48,882 nt of DNA from a virus, in the IMG/VR virus record IMGVR_UViG_3300032954_000024, positions 1-48,882 of that record. One strand, 5' to 3'. Numbering within the stretch: position 1 is the stretch's first letter; each line of letters opens with the position of its first letter. A model generated the notes under the pieces. That model saw only the letters and a list, made by a program, of their open reading frames with translations. It did not search any database and was not told where the DNA came from. Shown piece after piece: positions 18,101-24,901 of this stretch. The position numbers and the translations under genes were made by a program.

Positions 18101-20789
18101 CGTTGGCCTGCTGGCTTAGGCAGCCATTGTTGCCGTTGACGCCCTCATTGCCATGATGATCGAAAATGACCTTCATATTATTGGCGGTGGCGGCCGACAC
18201 GATCGCGTCCATCGTCGTGAAGCTGCATACGCCGCCAGGACAGGTCGTCGCGTCATACCAGGGCGCGCGAACGCAGTTAAATCCCTGGTTGCGCATGATA
18301 TTCATGTCCGACGAGTAATTGCCGGTGGGCTCGTTGTAGCCGGAGCACGACATCCGCACGTCATTGCCGGACCCGTCCGTGACTTGATTACCAGCGCTAT
18401 TGAGATAACCGGCCGGTAACGGCGACATCGGCGTGCCACCGCCGCCTCCGCCGGTCCCTGTTTGCGCAAACAAGATATCCAGCATGGGCTTGCCTGTGGG
18501 CAGCGGTCGATAGGTATCCCAAACATCATGCCCGAGTGTCGTATCAAGCAGATAGTAATAGGACGAAGTCCCCGCACGCCCTCCGGCCGGCGGTCCAGGA
18601 TAGTTCGTATTGCCGGTTATCGCGGTCCACATTGGATTTGTCCAATTGACCGGATTGGACGAGTTCGTGTCCCCGGAGCCATTAACCGCGAAGATCACAG
18701 GGCCGGCTGCGACCTGAGAGGCTTGCGCGTTCGTCACTGATCCATTGATGCCATTACGATAGATGTTCCCGGAGAATGGCATGCAGGCGGTGACGATGTG
18801 ATTGATCGTCCCGGTATTGATCCCGTGGTCCATGCAAGCGGCCCACGCGCCGATGCCGCCCAGACTATCGCCTGTTACATAGACCGGGCCGACGTTGAAT
18901 TGGGATTTGAACTGAGCAATGAGCGCCATAACGCCCTGTTCATTGGGCTGCGAGTCTGGCGTGTCATTGTAGCCGCCGAAGTTCTGGGTCTGGCCGGAAG
19001 GGTCCGCGACCTGATCAGCGTACGGCATGAGGATAATGCAGCCGTTGGCGCAATAGGCGCTTTGAAATCCAGCATTATCATACCACGTTTCCGGACCCGC
19101 GCCGTTCGGCAGTGGCTGCGACAAATACGTGCAGTTATTAGAACCATTGTAACATGGATTACCTTCGTCATTCTCATGCTCGTAGACCATGAGAACAGCT
19201 TTATTTGCTGCATTATAGTTCAGCAGAATATACTGATAGTTCATATAGCCATGCGGCATGTAGGAGAGCGTCAATTGCGCCTGCTGCCAGACGCCGACCG
19301 ATGGCAACGGAGATTGGGTCGTCGGTCCTGTCCATGCGGCGGCGGCATTTGGTTTGCTGTACCAGTTGCCGCTGGTATTTAGCTGCCACACCAATCCATT
19401 AACGTACGCCAATTCGACCACGTTCGATGTGACCGGATCAACGGCACAGGTTCCGGCACAGACGTTAATCTGCGCCCCAGATGTCAGCCCGAAGGTCTCA
19501 CCAAGGCTATCTGTGATGACCGGGCCGACCGTCGTGATGACAGTATCGGAGATACTCGCCGGTCCCTGGACAATGAAGCCATTCGAGACAACGGAGGCTG
19601 AAGTATTATTGGCATCCCGCACATACGTCGTCTGCGCGCCCGTTGCCGCCAGTCCGGGATGGGTGAAAGTGAATGTCGTCGATGTCACCGTTGCGCCACC
19701 CGGCAATGATAGCCACGTCACGCCGTCGTCGCTGTATTGCATCGTCGGCGCCATGCTGTAGCCAGAGATCGTGCCGCTTTCGGCAAAGCTCGTATTGGCC
19801 TGAACCGTGCTGATATTGTTAATCGCAAACGCGGACGATTGTGTCGCAAGGATCGTCGTTAATGCCGATCGCCAAGCGTTCACGGCGGCGGGATCAGTGC
19901 TCCAGTCTCCAGCGCCGGCTGAGTTATCGACATAAAGGCCAATCAGACCAATTGTCAGTCCGTTTTGATTATTCACGATCGCCTGCGCCAGATTGGGCGC
20001 GAATGCCGTGTTTGTCGCGGCTCCCCCGGTTTCGCCGATGGCAAATGGCACGCCCAATGACTTAGACAGCGCGATCATGCTGCCGACCGTAATATCATTC
20101 CCAGTAGCAACTCGCAGCGGCGCGGTATCGACCTGAAACGGCTCCCCATAGATATCCTCTCCGATCAGGTCCATCGAGGATGTGTGCGGTGTGTAATTCG
20201 CCAGCGGCGTGTTCGGGACCGGATTACCGTCATTCGGGCAGAAGAAAACAAGGACCGTAATGCCGGTTTGCGAGTGGGCAAGAGCGGCGATGTGATCGAA
20301 TGCCGCTGCATAATCCGAAGCATTGGATGAGGTCACCAAGCCGAGGTTCATTTCCCACCCCGGCCGCAGGATCATCTTCGTGTAGCCGGCGTTCTTAATC
20401 GTCGTTATCAGGGATGTAATGACGCTATCCCACTGGCCTCCGATGATCTGCTGGAATGCCGTATCTCCGGATGCCAGAGAGTCTTGCATTGGCAGCGACA
20501 TATAGGGAACTGCCGGCGGGTTCCATGGGGCGAAGGCCGCGAGGCCATTCATGTAATCACCAAGGTCGCCCGGCCAATCCGTATGAGCGTGCGTTCCATC
20601 CATGTAAATCATGGGCGCAGTGAGTGGCAATCCGGTACCGAGCGCGTTTTGTAGCCGTGTCCAGTTTGCCGGCGCCACACTTCCGCAGCACGTTCCCAGA
20701 TAGCTCGGGAAGTCGCCAAGGATCATGGCAGCATGGGAAACGCCCATTGATCCGAGGAGGAGGGCCAGAATGAGGATAATCTTGCGCAT
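15114..20789 (-). CDS. Exported multi-domain glycosidase/esterase, 1891 aa
   Basis: Domains in order. (1) Residues 1-20, Sec signal peptide ending 'SHA'. (2) 21-315, GH26-like barrel, likely acid/base Glu146 in 'RPGWEMN' and nucleophile Glu253 in 'IGETG'. (3) About 325-490, Ig-like and carbohydrate-binding-like beta modules. (4) About 500-775, alpha/beta-hydrolase esterase with Ser642 in GDSLGG and His754 in 'LGHDVWDTY'. (5) After a Gly linker at 777-785, residues 790-1180 form a GH5-like cellulase domain with Glu954 (HNEP) and Glu1093 ('WIGEFG'). (6) After a second Gly linker, 1190-1635 form another clan-A-like glycosidase with Glu1299 ('INEP') and Glu1448 ('ITEYG'). (7) 1640-1891, SPRY-like domain ('RWNPLDQSANIVLSNGNL'). 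All catalytic residues look intact. It probably degrades host or environmental polysaccharide (mannan, glucan or exopolysaccharide). Whether it is a virion depolymerase or a secreted enzyme is open. Confidence 0.85.
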   Translation of the reverse strand: MRKIILILALLLGSMGVSHAAMILGDFPSYLGTCCGSVAPANWTRLQNALGTGLPLTAPMIYMDGTHAHTDWPGDLGDYMNGLAAFAPWNPPAVPYMSLPMQDSLASGDTAFQQIIGGQWDSVITSLITTIKNAGYTKMILRPGWEMNLGLVTSSNASDYAAAFDHIAALAHSQTGITVLVFFCPNDGNPVPNTPLANYTPHTSSMDLIGEDIYGEPFQVDTAPLRVATGNDITVGSMIALSKSLGVPFAIGETGGAATNTAFAPNLAQAIVNNQNGLTIGLIGLYVDNSAGAGDWSTDPAAVNAWRSALTTILATQSSAFAINNISTVQANTSFAESGTISGYSMAPTMQYSDDGVTWLSLPGGATVTSTTFTFTHPGLAATGAQTTYVRDANNTSASVVSNGFIVQGPASISDTVITTVGPVITDSLGETFGLTSGAQINVCAGTCAVDPVTSNVVELAYVNGLVWQLNTSGNWYSKPNAAAAWTGPTTQSPLPSVGVWQQAQLTLSYMPHGYMNYQYILLNYNAANKAVLMVYEHENDEGNPCYNGSNNCTYLSQPLPNGAGPETWYDNAGFQSAYCANGCIILMPYADQVADPSGQTQNFGGYNDTPDSQPNEQGVMALIAQFKSQFNVGPVYVTGDSLGGIGAWAACMDHGINTGTINHIVTACMPFSGNIYRNGINGSVTNAQASQVAAGPVIFAVNGSGDTNSSNPVNWTNPMWTAITGNTNYPGPPAGGRAGTSSYYYLLDTTLGHDVWDTYRPLPTGKPMLDILFAQTGTGGGGGGTPMSPLPAGYLNSAGNQVTDGSGNDVRMSCSGYNEPTGNYSSDMNIMRNQGFNCVRAPWYDATTCPGGVCSFTTMDAIVSAATANNMKVIFDHHGNEGVNGNNGCLSQQANGLWYDVNQAAPWNAIGNGTDGCGTTGTVNYSRFKSDWIAIATHYAGNSTVIGFDLHNEPTTYGNTCCGSTGTYGANWGSGNGGDMRAMANDVGAAILAADPGALIIIEGIINNGTLFNGVTRGSASYPIVTGPYMDLTTFSSNPTTCCSGKLVASIHEYPTSISGNNPDSGPNMQTIRTTTWGFLETNNAFPVWIGEFGASLDNSNGNLSDEQAWASGVISYMNGTSGTAGAPTFTGCQQPMGGDWWTFGNLAGQVPDGTLNPDGTSKAGQQTYWSQMLYTTCASSGGGGPGATTTTAQRSADFLNALSVQGCLTEGGTADCNAGTQFLADLNYIGTTHVRSGLDVSTSGPSFTALTTLLNGGISMVSQVPYGTIAPATQIAQQHAWQAINPNAVYAIDGINEPELATITYNGTTGGGPSLPWTIVSQYMADYITALLADAPLKNLPIYGVSRAGAETNDAGLQFLTVQGGHSSVANGTVLGKTFSQHIYTMDQNTFHSPGPTAACQMDDPAAGDATTVENQWNNITTFAGNFSGYANQAAVLAAGPRVITEYGYQTNNVRAGGDNVNADKAGRCMLNGLLYAWSAGEGLINIYSMYDGGSGFGIFASSGVPNTQAKYLHNMITPMLDAGSTARTFTPNSLNYTLSNMPTYGQSLLFQKTNGHFEFVFWRNDTNWNVAAGTPITIAPVNVTLTIGNGLVQPMAEYDAVTGTTPVQSVNANAITFPLADAPVIIDITAAPPTQPGNMRWNPLDQSANIVLSNGNLTATVSQATKSSQSVRATIAISGKVCFEGTASVITPNWDFGVANSSYSLTLPAGLGGDSNGIGFDPNSAAAPQAIIYNNTILASLTAVDPFSADFSSAFGGAAVPVSPNGEAETICVDTVAKSFWATNATMRAIGYPWNDSTTANPATATGGLPFSGLSGPYFITFNSLDTTGTNVLNATGPFTVALPTGFTPAQAATANNGHPFILIFGENERHANDNWMMPFATPVSLTR

Positions 20790-20797
20790 CGGTGTCC

Positions 20798-22426
20798 CTA
20801 GCTCGCCGGCTTGCTCAAATTGATCTGCACAACGGAACTAGTTGGGCTGCCGGCCGTCGCCGATATCACGAGCGCAAGCGTCTGACCATTCGAGATGACA
20901 TTAGCGGATGTGCAAGTGGCCGTTGTATCGATCGCCGAGGTCACCGACAGGCCATTGCATCCGACGATATTTGTTCCGTTGATTTGAAGAGAGGCGACGA
21001 AAGACGGCGTTGAAGTGCCACCCGTATGATAAACAATCGAATTGATCGTTCCGGTGCCCGTAAACGGCCATTTTTCAATCATATTATAGGTGTCGTTATG
21101 GATCGTCGTCGTCGAATCGGCCAGAAAGATCAGTGATTGCGGCTGCAATCCTAATGCGATTAGGCCGCCGGCTGAGATCGTCAACGGCGCCGTCGCGGCA
21201 AGAGCGCCGCCGTTTGCCGTCGTCGCGCATGTATTGCATGCGAGCGTCAGCGCCGGCCCAACGCCGCCCCCGGTAAGAGGACCCGTCGTCACGATACTGA
21301 ATAAGTACGGTCCTTCCGTGACGCCATTAGCACGACCAAAGAAGCCTGCCGAGGTCACCCACACGTCGCCGTTGACGGGGGATGTCGGCGCAACGCCGGC
21401 CGGGATATTGATCGATGCACTGCCGGCGGTGCTCGTCAAGAAGGTCTGTTTGCCTGTGTAGCTGGCCGCTGCGATTGAGATCGCGCCGCTCAGCGTTGGA
21501 CTCGTGAGGGCGGCATTCGGGATCGTCAATGCCGCCGGCAATGTCGTCGCTTCCGATGGCACTCCGCTTCCATTCGTCACCAGGACGCCGTTATTGACAA
21601 TCGTCAGGCCGGATACAACGGTCGATGACCCGGCAGATGAATAGAATGGGATAGCGTTTTGTGGAGAGGCCGTGACGGTCCCGCTTCCGCCAGAACCGCC
21701 GCCGGGCGGCACGCCAGAATCGACTGCATTGCCGTTTCCGTCATAAGCAAGCGCGTGTCCAACCGTAAATGATCCTGTCGCCAACTGTATTTTACTGCCA
21801 TTTCCCTGATTCGTCGTAAGTCCGCCCGGATACAGGACTTGTCCACCAACAGTAATTGCTGACGATGTAGGATTTGGAAGCGCGGTCCACGTGCCGACGT
21901 TATTCACGACATAGTCGCATCCCGTCGCTCCGGCTCCGACCTGCGAGCCGTTCGGGCAGTTCAGGACGAAGGCATGAAGACCGGCATTGGCCGAGGTCAC
22001 AGCCGGCAGGGCTGCTGATGTCGCGTAATTCGGGAACTGACTTCCGCCGGTCCCATACGGGCCTATGGCAGCACCGTTGACGCAACTGAAAAGCCCGGCT
22101 CCAGTTGACCAGATATCTCCCGAAACACAAGCGGTCGGCGCCGTACCTACGCCAAGATTAAGGCCGGCGGTACTGGAACTGGACGGCAGCGCTTTGATTT
22201 CGACAGTCAGTTGGCTTTGCAGACCGCCAGCGACGACCTCTGTCAGCGTAAAGGCTCGTGTGTGGGGCGATTGGCCACTTTGCCATCCGAGGACAAGATC
22301 GCTTCCTTGCGGACTTGTGGCGGCCGGGCAGTTATCGATCAGGCCGCCCGTGCATTGCGCAGATGCGCCAAGAGAGAAGAGCGTGACGAGGAGTATTGTC
22401 GCGATGGACAATGCTAACTTGCGCAT
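20798..22426 (-). CDS. Tail-fibre-like protein with Sec signal, 542 aa
   Basis: Residues 1-23 ('MRKLALSIATILLVTLFSL' then 'GASA') form a signal peptide. Two Cys follow at the mature N-terminus ('QCTGGLIDNC'). The rest is Gly/Ser/Thr/Ala-rich beta sequence with motifs common in phage fibres ('AIPFYSSAGSSTVVSGLTI', 'LTSPTLSGAISI'). Two sub-repeats 'GDIWSTGAGLFSCVNGAAIGPY' and 'GDVWVTSAGFFGRANGVTEGPY' are alike. It is the gene just upstream of the giant glycosidase (9-bp gap). It may be a fibre, with the export signal unexplained. Confidence 0.7.
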   Translation of the reverse strand: MRKLALSIATILLVTLFSLGASAQCTGGLIDNCPAATSPQGSDLVLGWQSGQSPHTRAFTLTEVVAGGLQSQLTVEIKALPSSSSTAGLNLGVGTAPTACVSGDIWSTGAGLFSCVNGAAIGPYGTGGSQFPNYATSAALPAVTSANAGLHAFVLNCPNGSQVGAGATGCDYVVNNVGTWTALPNPTSSAITVGGQVLYPGGLTTNQGNGSKIQLATGSFTVGHALAYDGNGNAVDSGVPPGGGSGGSGTVTASPQNAIPFYSSAGSSTVVSGLTIVNNGVLVTNGSGVPSEATTLPAALTIPNAALTSPTLSGAISIAAASYTGKQTFLTSTAGSASINIPAGVAPTSPVNGDVWVTSAGFFGRANGVTEGPYLFSIVTTGPLTGGGVGPALTLACNTCATTANGGALAATAPLTISAGGLIALGLQPQSLIFLADSTTTIHNDTYNMIEKWPFTGTGTINSIVYHTGGTSTPSFVASLQINGTNIVGCNGLSVTSAIDTTATCTSANVISNGQTLALVISATAGSPTSSVVQINLSKPAS

Positions 22427-22490
22427 GACGCTTCACCGCTCCATATTGATGCCGCTTGCCAAGGGCAGGTTCGGTTCCATAGACAGACTC

Positions 22491-22524
22491 GCGCCGCCTC
22501 TATATCGGAGGCGGCGCCCTTTTT
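22491..22524 (+). terminator. Strong hairpin with T-run (plus orientation)
   Basis: A perfect 10-bp GC-rich stem GCGCCGCCTC / GAGGCGGCGC with a 7-nt loop, followed on the plus strand by CC and five T. It lies in the 107-bp gap between minus-strand genes. As an intrinsic terminator it is oriented against the late operon; on the minus strand no T-run follows the stem. It may block antisense transcription, or act as an mRNA processing or stability element for the secreted-protein genes. Confidence 0.6.
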
Positions 22525-22533
22525 CACTCTGCA

Positions 22534-22857
22534 TCAGAATGGAGTTGTGCCGAAAGCGCCCTGACCGAACGGGAAGCCTGTTTGCGTTGCGGTACCGGTA
22601 GCCGTTCCTGTGCCGGTTTGTATTTGCCCAGAGTCTGCCTGGATCGGCGTTCCGTAATCGTCCGTGATCACATTCCCGTAATCGTCCGTGATATAGGGCG
22701 TGCCATAGACTGGAAGTGGCTGGATGAATAGGCGCCCATTGGAAAACTCATAAATCCACGGTCTCAGCGAAAGGGGCCGGAAATCAGGATCAGCCTGAAG
22801 GCACATCTGGAGCCATGAAAGAGTCCGCGTCGGGGGCGGCTTCGGCCACGTTGCCAT
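22534..22857 (-). CDS. Hypothetical protein with DDYG repeats, 107 aa
   Basis: Contains the internal repeat 'ITDDYGNVITDDYGTPIQAD', also seen as 'YDDSGRKIKDDTGSPVQAD' in the protein at 6957-7205. The C-terminal tail is Gly/Thr-rich with TGTGTATGTATQTG repeats. It overlaps the neighbouring gene by 1 bp. It is probably a small virion or assembly protein, but no family is recognised. Confidence 0.6.
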   Translation of the reverse strand: MATWPKPPPTRTLSWLQMCLQADPDFRPLSLRPWIYEFSNGRLFIQPLPVYGTPYITDDYGNVITDDYGTPIQADSGQIQTGTGTATGTATQTGFPFGQGAFGTTPF

Positions 22858-23099
22858 CAGCTATCCGTTTCGCAAGGCGAGCTATCGAAATAATAGAAGC
22901 TGCCTACCTTATAGTGTTCCAGAACAGCCGGGTTCGTCACCGTGATCCAGAATTCGCCACTCGGCGACATTTGCATGAAAACCTGATCTTCCGGGATCGC
23001 CGGATCATAGCGTGGACTAAATCTGAATTTCACCGCAATGCCATATGGCGACTCGGTGACAATTTTTTCCGCCAGTCGGAATTTGCATCGCACGCGCAT
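22857..23099 (-). CDS. Conserved small phage protein, 80 aa
   Basis: A compact beta-barrel-like protein ('MRVRCKFRLAEKIVTES', 'FMQMSPSGEFWITVTNPAVLEHYKVGSFYYFD'). This pattern is one I associate with small proteins encoded near structural genes in many tailed phages. Function unknown. It sits within a chain of small genes between terminase and fibre genes. Confidence 0.7.
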   Translation of the reverse strand: MRVRCKFRLAEKIVTESPYGIAVKFRFSPRYDPAIPEDQVFMQMSPSGEFWITVTNPAVLEHYKVGSFYYFDSSPCETDS

Positions 23100-23102
23100 T
23101 GC

Positions 23103-23336
23103 TTAACCTTTCATCTTAAAGTTGCCGCGATCACTCTTAACGTCTTTCGTCTCCGGCTTGGAGTGATGCATCCCTTTCAGCGTCTCGGCCAACCGGGCAC
23201 GCTGGCCTTCCTTGCCGCCAGCCTTCGCCGCCTTGGCGAGCTTCTTTTCAGGGATTTTCTGTCCCTGTGGCACTCCAAGCTCCTTGTGCAGAGCGCCCGG
23301 ATGCTTGATTGCTCCCGCGATCCAATGTTTTGCCAT
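23103..23336 (-). CDS. Conserved small basic phage protein, 77 aa
   Basis: The N-terminus 'KHWIAGAIKHPGALHKELGVPQGQKIP' is a segment I recognise from small proteins of many phages, where it precedes Lys/Ala-rich helices. The protein is very basic and could bind nucleic acid. Only one base separates it from the next gene. Its function is not established to my knowledge. Confidence 0.7.
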   Translation of the reverse strand: MAKHWIAGAIKHPGALHKELGVPQGQKIPEKKLAKAAKAGGKEGQRARLAETLKGMHHSKPETKDVKSDRGNFKMKG

Positions 23337-23337
23337 A

Positions 23338-23556
23338 TCACACCTTAATTCTGAAAGCGCCGCGATCTGTCGTCAACGTCTTGAAGGTTGGAGTCTTGTG
23401 GGTGAAAGCGTCCAGATTCTTCGGGGCGGTTATCTTGAGAGGTCCCGCACCGCCGCCTGCCGGAGAAGTGGCGCGGCCGCTGGATTGGCTGCCGATTGGC
23501 TTGTTCGGCTTCAATCCACGCGGGGATTTCATGCCACGCACACCCATCTTTTTCAT
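23338..23556 (-). CDS. Small basic hypothetical protein, 72 aa
   Basis: A Lys/Arg/Gly/Pro-rich protein with low complexity. Its C-terminal end ('TTDRGAFRIKV') resembles the end of its neighbour ('KSDRGNFKMKG'), so the two probably share a short C-terminal motif or arose by duplication. It overlaps the upstream gene by 4 bp. Confidence 0.55.
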   Translation of the reverse strand: MKKMGVRGMKSPRGLKPNKPIGSQSSGRATSPAGGGAGPLKITAPKNLDAFTHKTPTFKTLTTDRGAFRIKV

Positions 23557-23786
23557 GTCACGATGTCTCTCACGTGGAGTTTGACAGTCGCAGTTGCGGG
23601 CGGCTGAAGGCTCGCGAAGCGGCTGCGCATTTCGATCGTCAGCGCATAGATCGCCGACAGCACCACGTCGGGTCCGTTCGTTAGAATGAAGCCGCCGGTT
23701 GCCGGATCAATGATCGGATTGCCGCTATCATCCGTCATCACGCCGATAACCTGTTCGACGGACGGCACGGGAAGATTACCGCTCAT
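23553..23786 (-). CDS. Hypothetical protein, 77 aa
   Basis: The N-terminal part contains 'VMTDDSGNPIIDPATGGFI', similar to the DDxG motif of the proteins at 6957-7205 and 22534-22857. The C-terminal half is a helix then a beta segment. Both ends overlap neighbours by 4 bp (ATGA), so it is translationally coupled within the cassette. No family recognised. Confidence 0.6.
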   Translation of the reverse strand: MSGNLPVPSVEQVIGVMTDDSGNPIIDPATGGFILTNGPDVVLSAIYALTIEMRSRFASLQPPATATVKLHVRDIVT

Positions 23787-24088
23787 GCCTTGCCTCCCTT
23801 GCTATAACCGTCGCGCATCATGCGTCGGCTCACTGTCGCCTGAGACATGCCGAATGCTTTGCCGGTTTCTTTTTGCGTATTGTGCTTGGCTACCCGGCCC
23901 ATATGCTCTTCGCGGCTCTTCGCTGAGCCGGCGGGTTTGCCGTGGTGCGTCTTGGTGATGCCGGCCTTATCGTCCGCCCTAGCGAAGTCCTTACCTACGG
24001 ATTGCGGAACGCCGGCCTTTTTGGCAAATGATGGCGAATGAGCAATCGCTTCGAAAAATCTGTGTTGAGCAGGCGATTTGCTAGGCAC
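23783..24088 (-). CDS. Basic phage protein with C-terminal HTH-like segment, 101 aa
   Basis: The N-terminus 'SPAQHRFFEAIAHSPSFAKKAGVPQSVGKDF' is a widespread phage segment of unknown function. The C-terminal 'QKETGKAFGMSQATVSRRMMRDGY' looks like a helix-turn-helix, with 'SQATVSRR' as the recognition helix. The start is GTG 24088 with AAGGGA upstream. It could be a DNA-binding virion or packaging accessory. Confidence 0.65.
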   Translation of the reverse strand: MPSKSPAQHRFFEAIAHSPSFAKKAGVPQSVGKDFARADDKAGITKTHHGKPAGSAKSREEHMGRVAKHNTQKETGKAFGMSQATVSRRMMRDGYSKGGKA

Positions 24089-24218
24089 GTTTCATTCCCT
24101 TCAATCTAGCAACCACGGCTCTTTTCGCCTCAATCTCAGCCGCCGTTTGCCGTTGCCGGCGGTGGCATCGCCGCACTTTGTAGCCGGTCTAATTATCCAG
24201 CGCGAGATATGTGTTCAC
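24081..24218 (-). pseudogene. Small ORF interrupted by an in-frame amber codon
   Basis: Reading from GTG 24218 gives a nine-residue start 'VNTYLALDN', then TAG at 24189-24191, then 'TGYKVRRCHRRQRQTAAE' and 'AKRAVVARLKGMKRA' to a second TAG at 24081. The part after the first TAG looks protein-like (basic helix) and ends overlapping the next gene's start, as genuine genes here do. It may be a broken gene of about 45 codons, a suppressed amber, or chance. The rest of this 175-bp gap holds nothing else I can identify. Confidence 0.35.
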
Positions 24219-24263
24219 GCCGCGCCGATTCTAGGTTGGGCGATCGGTCTCACGGTCGAATCA

Positions 24264-24527
24264 CTACGCGCCTACTTTAGTACGAATGGCTGGAAGGCCG
24301 TCAGGTTGCCGTAGCCTGCGCTTGAATGCGACCATTAGGACCGGATTTTTTAACTTCTTGTCGGTGATCATGATCCCGACTCGGAGGTTGTGCTTGGCGG
24401 CAAATCGGCGGATGGCCTGCTTCAGCGGACCTTTCTCGAAATGTTGGAATTCACGAATGTCGATGTTGGACGTTCGGCCAGCTACCGGGAACAGGCGTTG
24501 GAGAAGATCCTCGTACTTGCTTCTCAT
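24264..24527 (-). CDS. Small basic hypothetical protein, 87 aa
   Basis: ATG 24527 has GAGGG 8 nt upstream. The protein is basic and helical ('QAIRRFAAKHNLRVGIMI') with a pattern of exposed Arg/Lys. It could be a small DNA- or RNA-binding protein. It is the last gene of the cassette before the plus-strand gene. No family recognised. Confidence 0.6.
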   Translation of the reverse strand: MRSKYEDLLQRLFPVAGRTSNIDIREFQHFEKGPLKQAIRRFAAKHNLRVGIMITDKKLKNPVLMVAFKRRLRQPDGLPAIRTKVGA

Positions 24528-24559
24528 AAGTTGCCCTCATGATAGTTATGCGCCACTCC

Positions 24560-24588
24560 TTGTCAATCAATACCACTATCCATAGATA
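24560..24588 (+). promoter_or_regulatory. Candidate promoter for a leaderless plus-strand gene
   Basis: TTGTCA (24560-24565), a 17-bp spacer, then TAGATA (24583-24588). The ATG of the following gene starts 7 nt after the -10, close to the expected transcription start, and no Shine-Dalgarno sequence is present. The -10 is poor (three of six consensus bases), so this is a tentative call. Confidence 0.35.
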
Positions 24589-24594
24589 GACGCC

Positions 24595-24879
24595 ATGGCT
24601 GATTATTCGTACATGCTCCGGACTGAAAGCGGCCGCGCCCTTGGCACCGTGCGACTGCCAGCGTTCGCTGGTATCCTACTGGAGCGGCACGGAGGCGTTG
24701 AGATTCCTGTCTTTCGGATTTATCCGGAGGATATCGATCATGACACGCTCCAGACACAGGTCATTGAAGTGATCAGGATCATCTGTTGCCCGGATGACAG
24801 GACCAGCATTATGCTCGATAACGAGTCCACGCTGACTGAATTCGCCGCTATTCCTGGCATCGAGTTTACGCCCGCATGA
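24595..24879 (+). CDS. Hypothetical plus-strand protein, 94 aa
   Basis: An acidic alpha/beta protein ('VFRIYPEDIDHDTLQTQVIEVIRI'). It is the only plus-strand gene inside the leftward late operon and converges on the terminase gene. No ribosome binding site is seen. A promoter-like pair just upstream would give a leaderless mRNA. An insertion of a self-contained accessory gene ('moron') would explain its orientation. Function unknown. Confidence 0.6.
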   Translation: MADYSYMLRTESGRALGTVRLPAFAGILLERHGGVEIPVFRIYPEDIDHDTLQTQVIEVIRIICCPDDRTSIMLDNESTLTEFAAIPGIEFTPA

Positions 24880-24901
24880 TCGCCGAGCAACTCAAGCGTC
24901 T

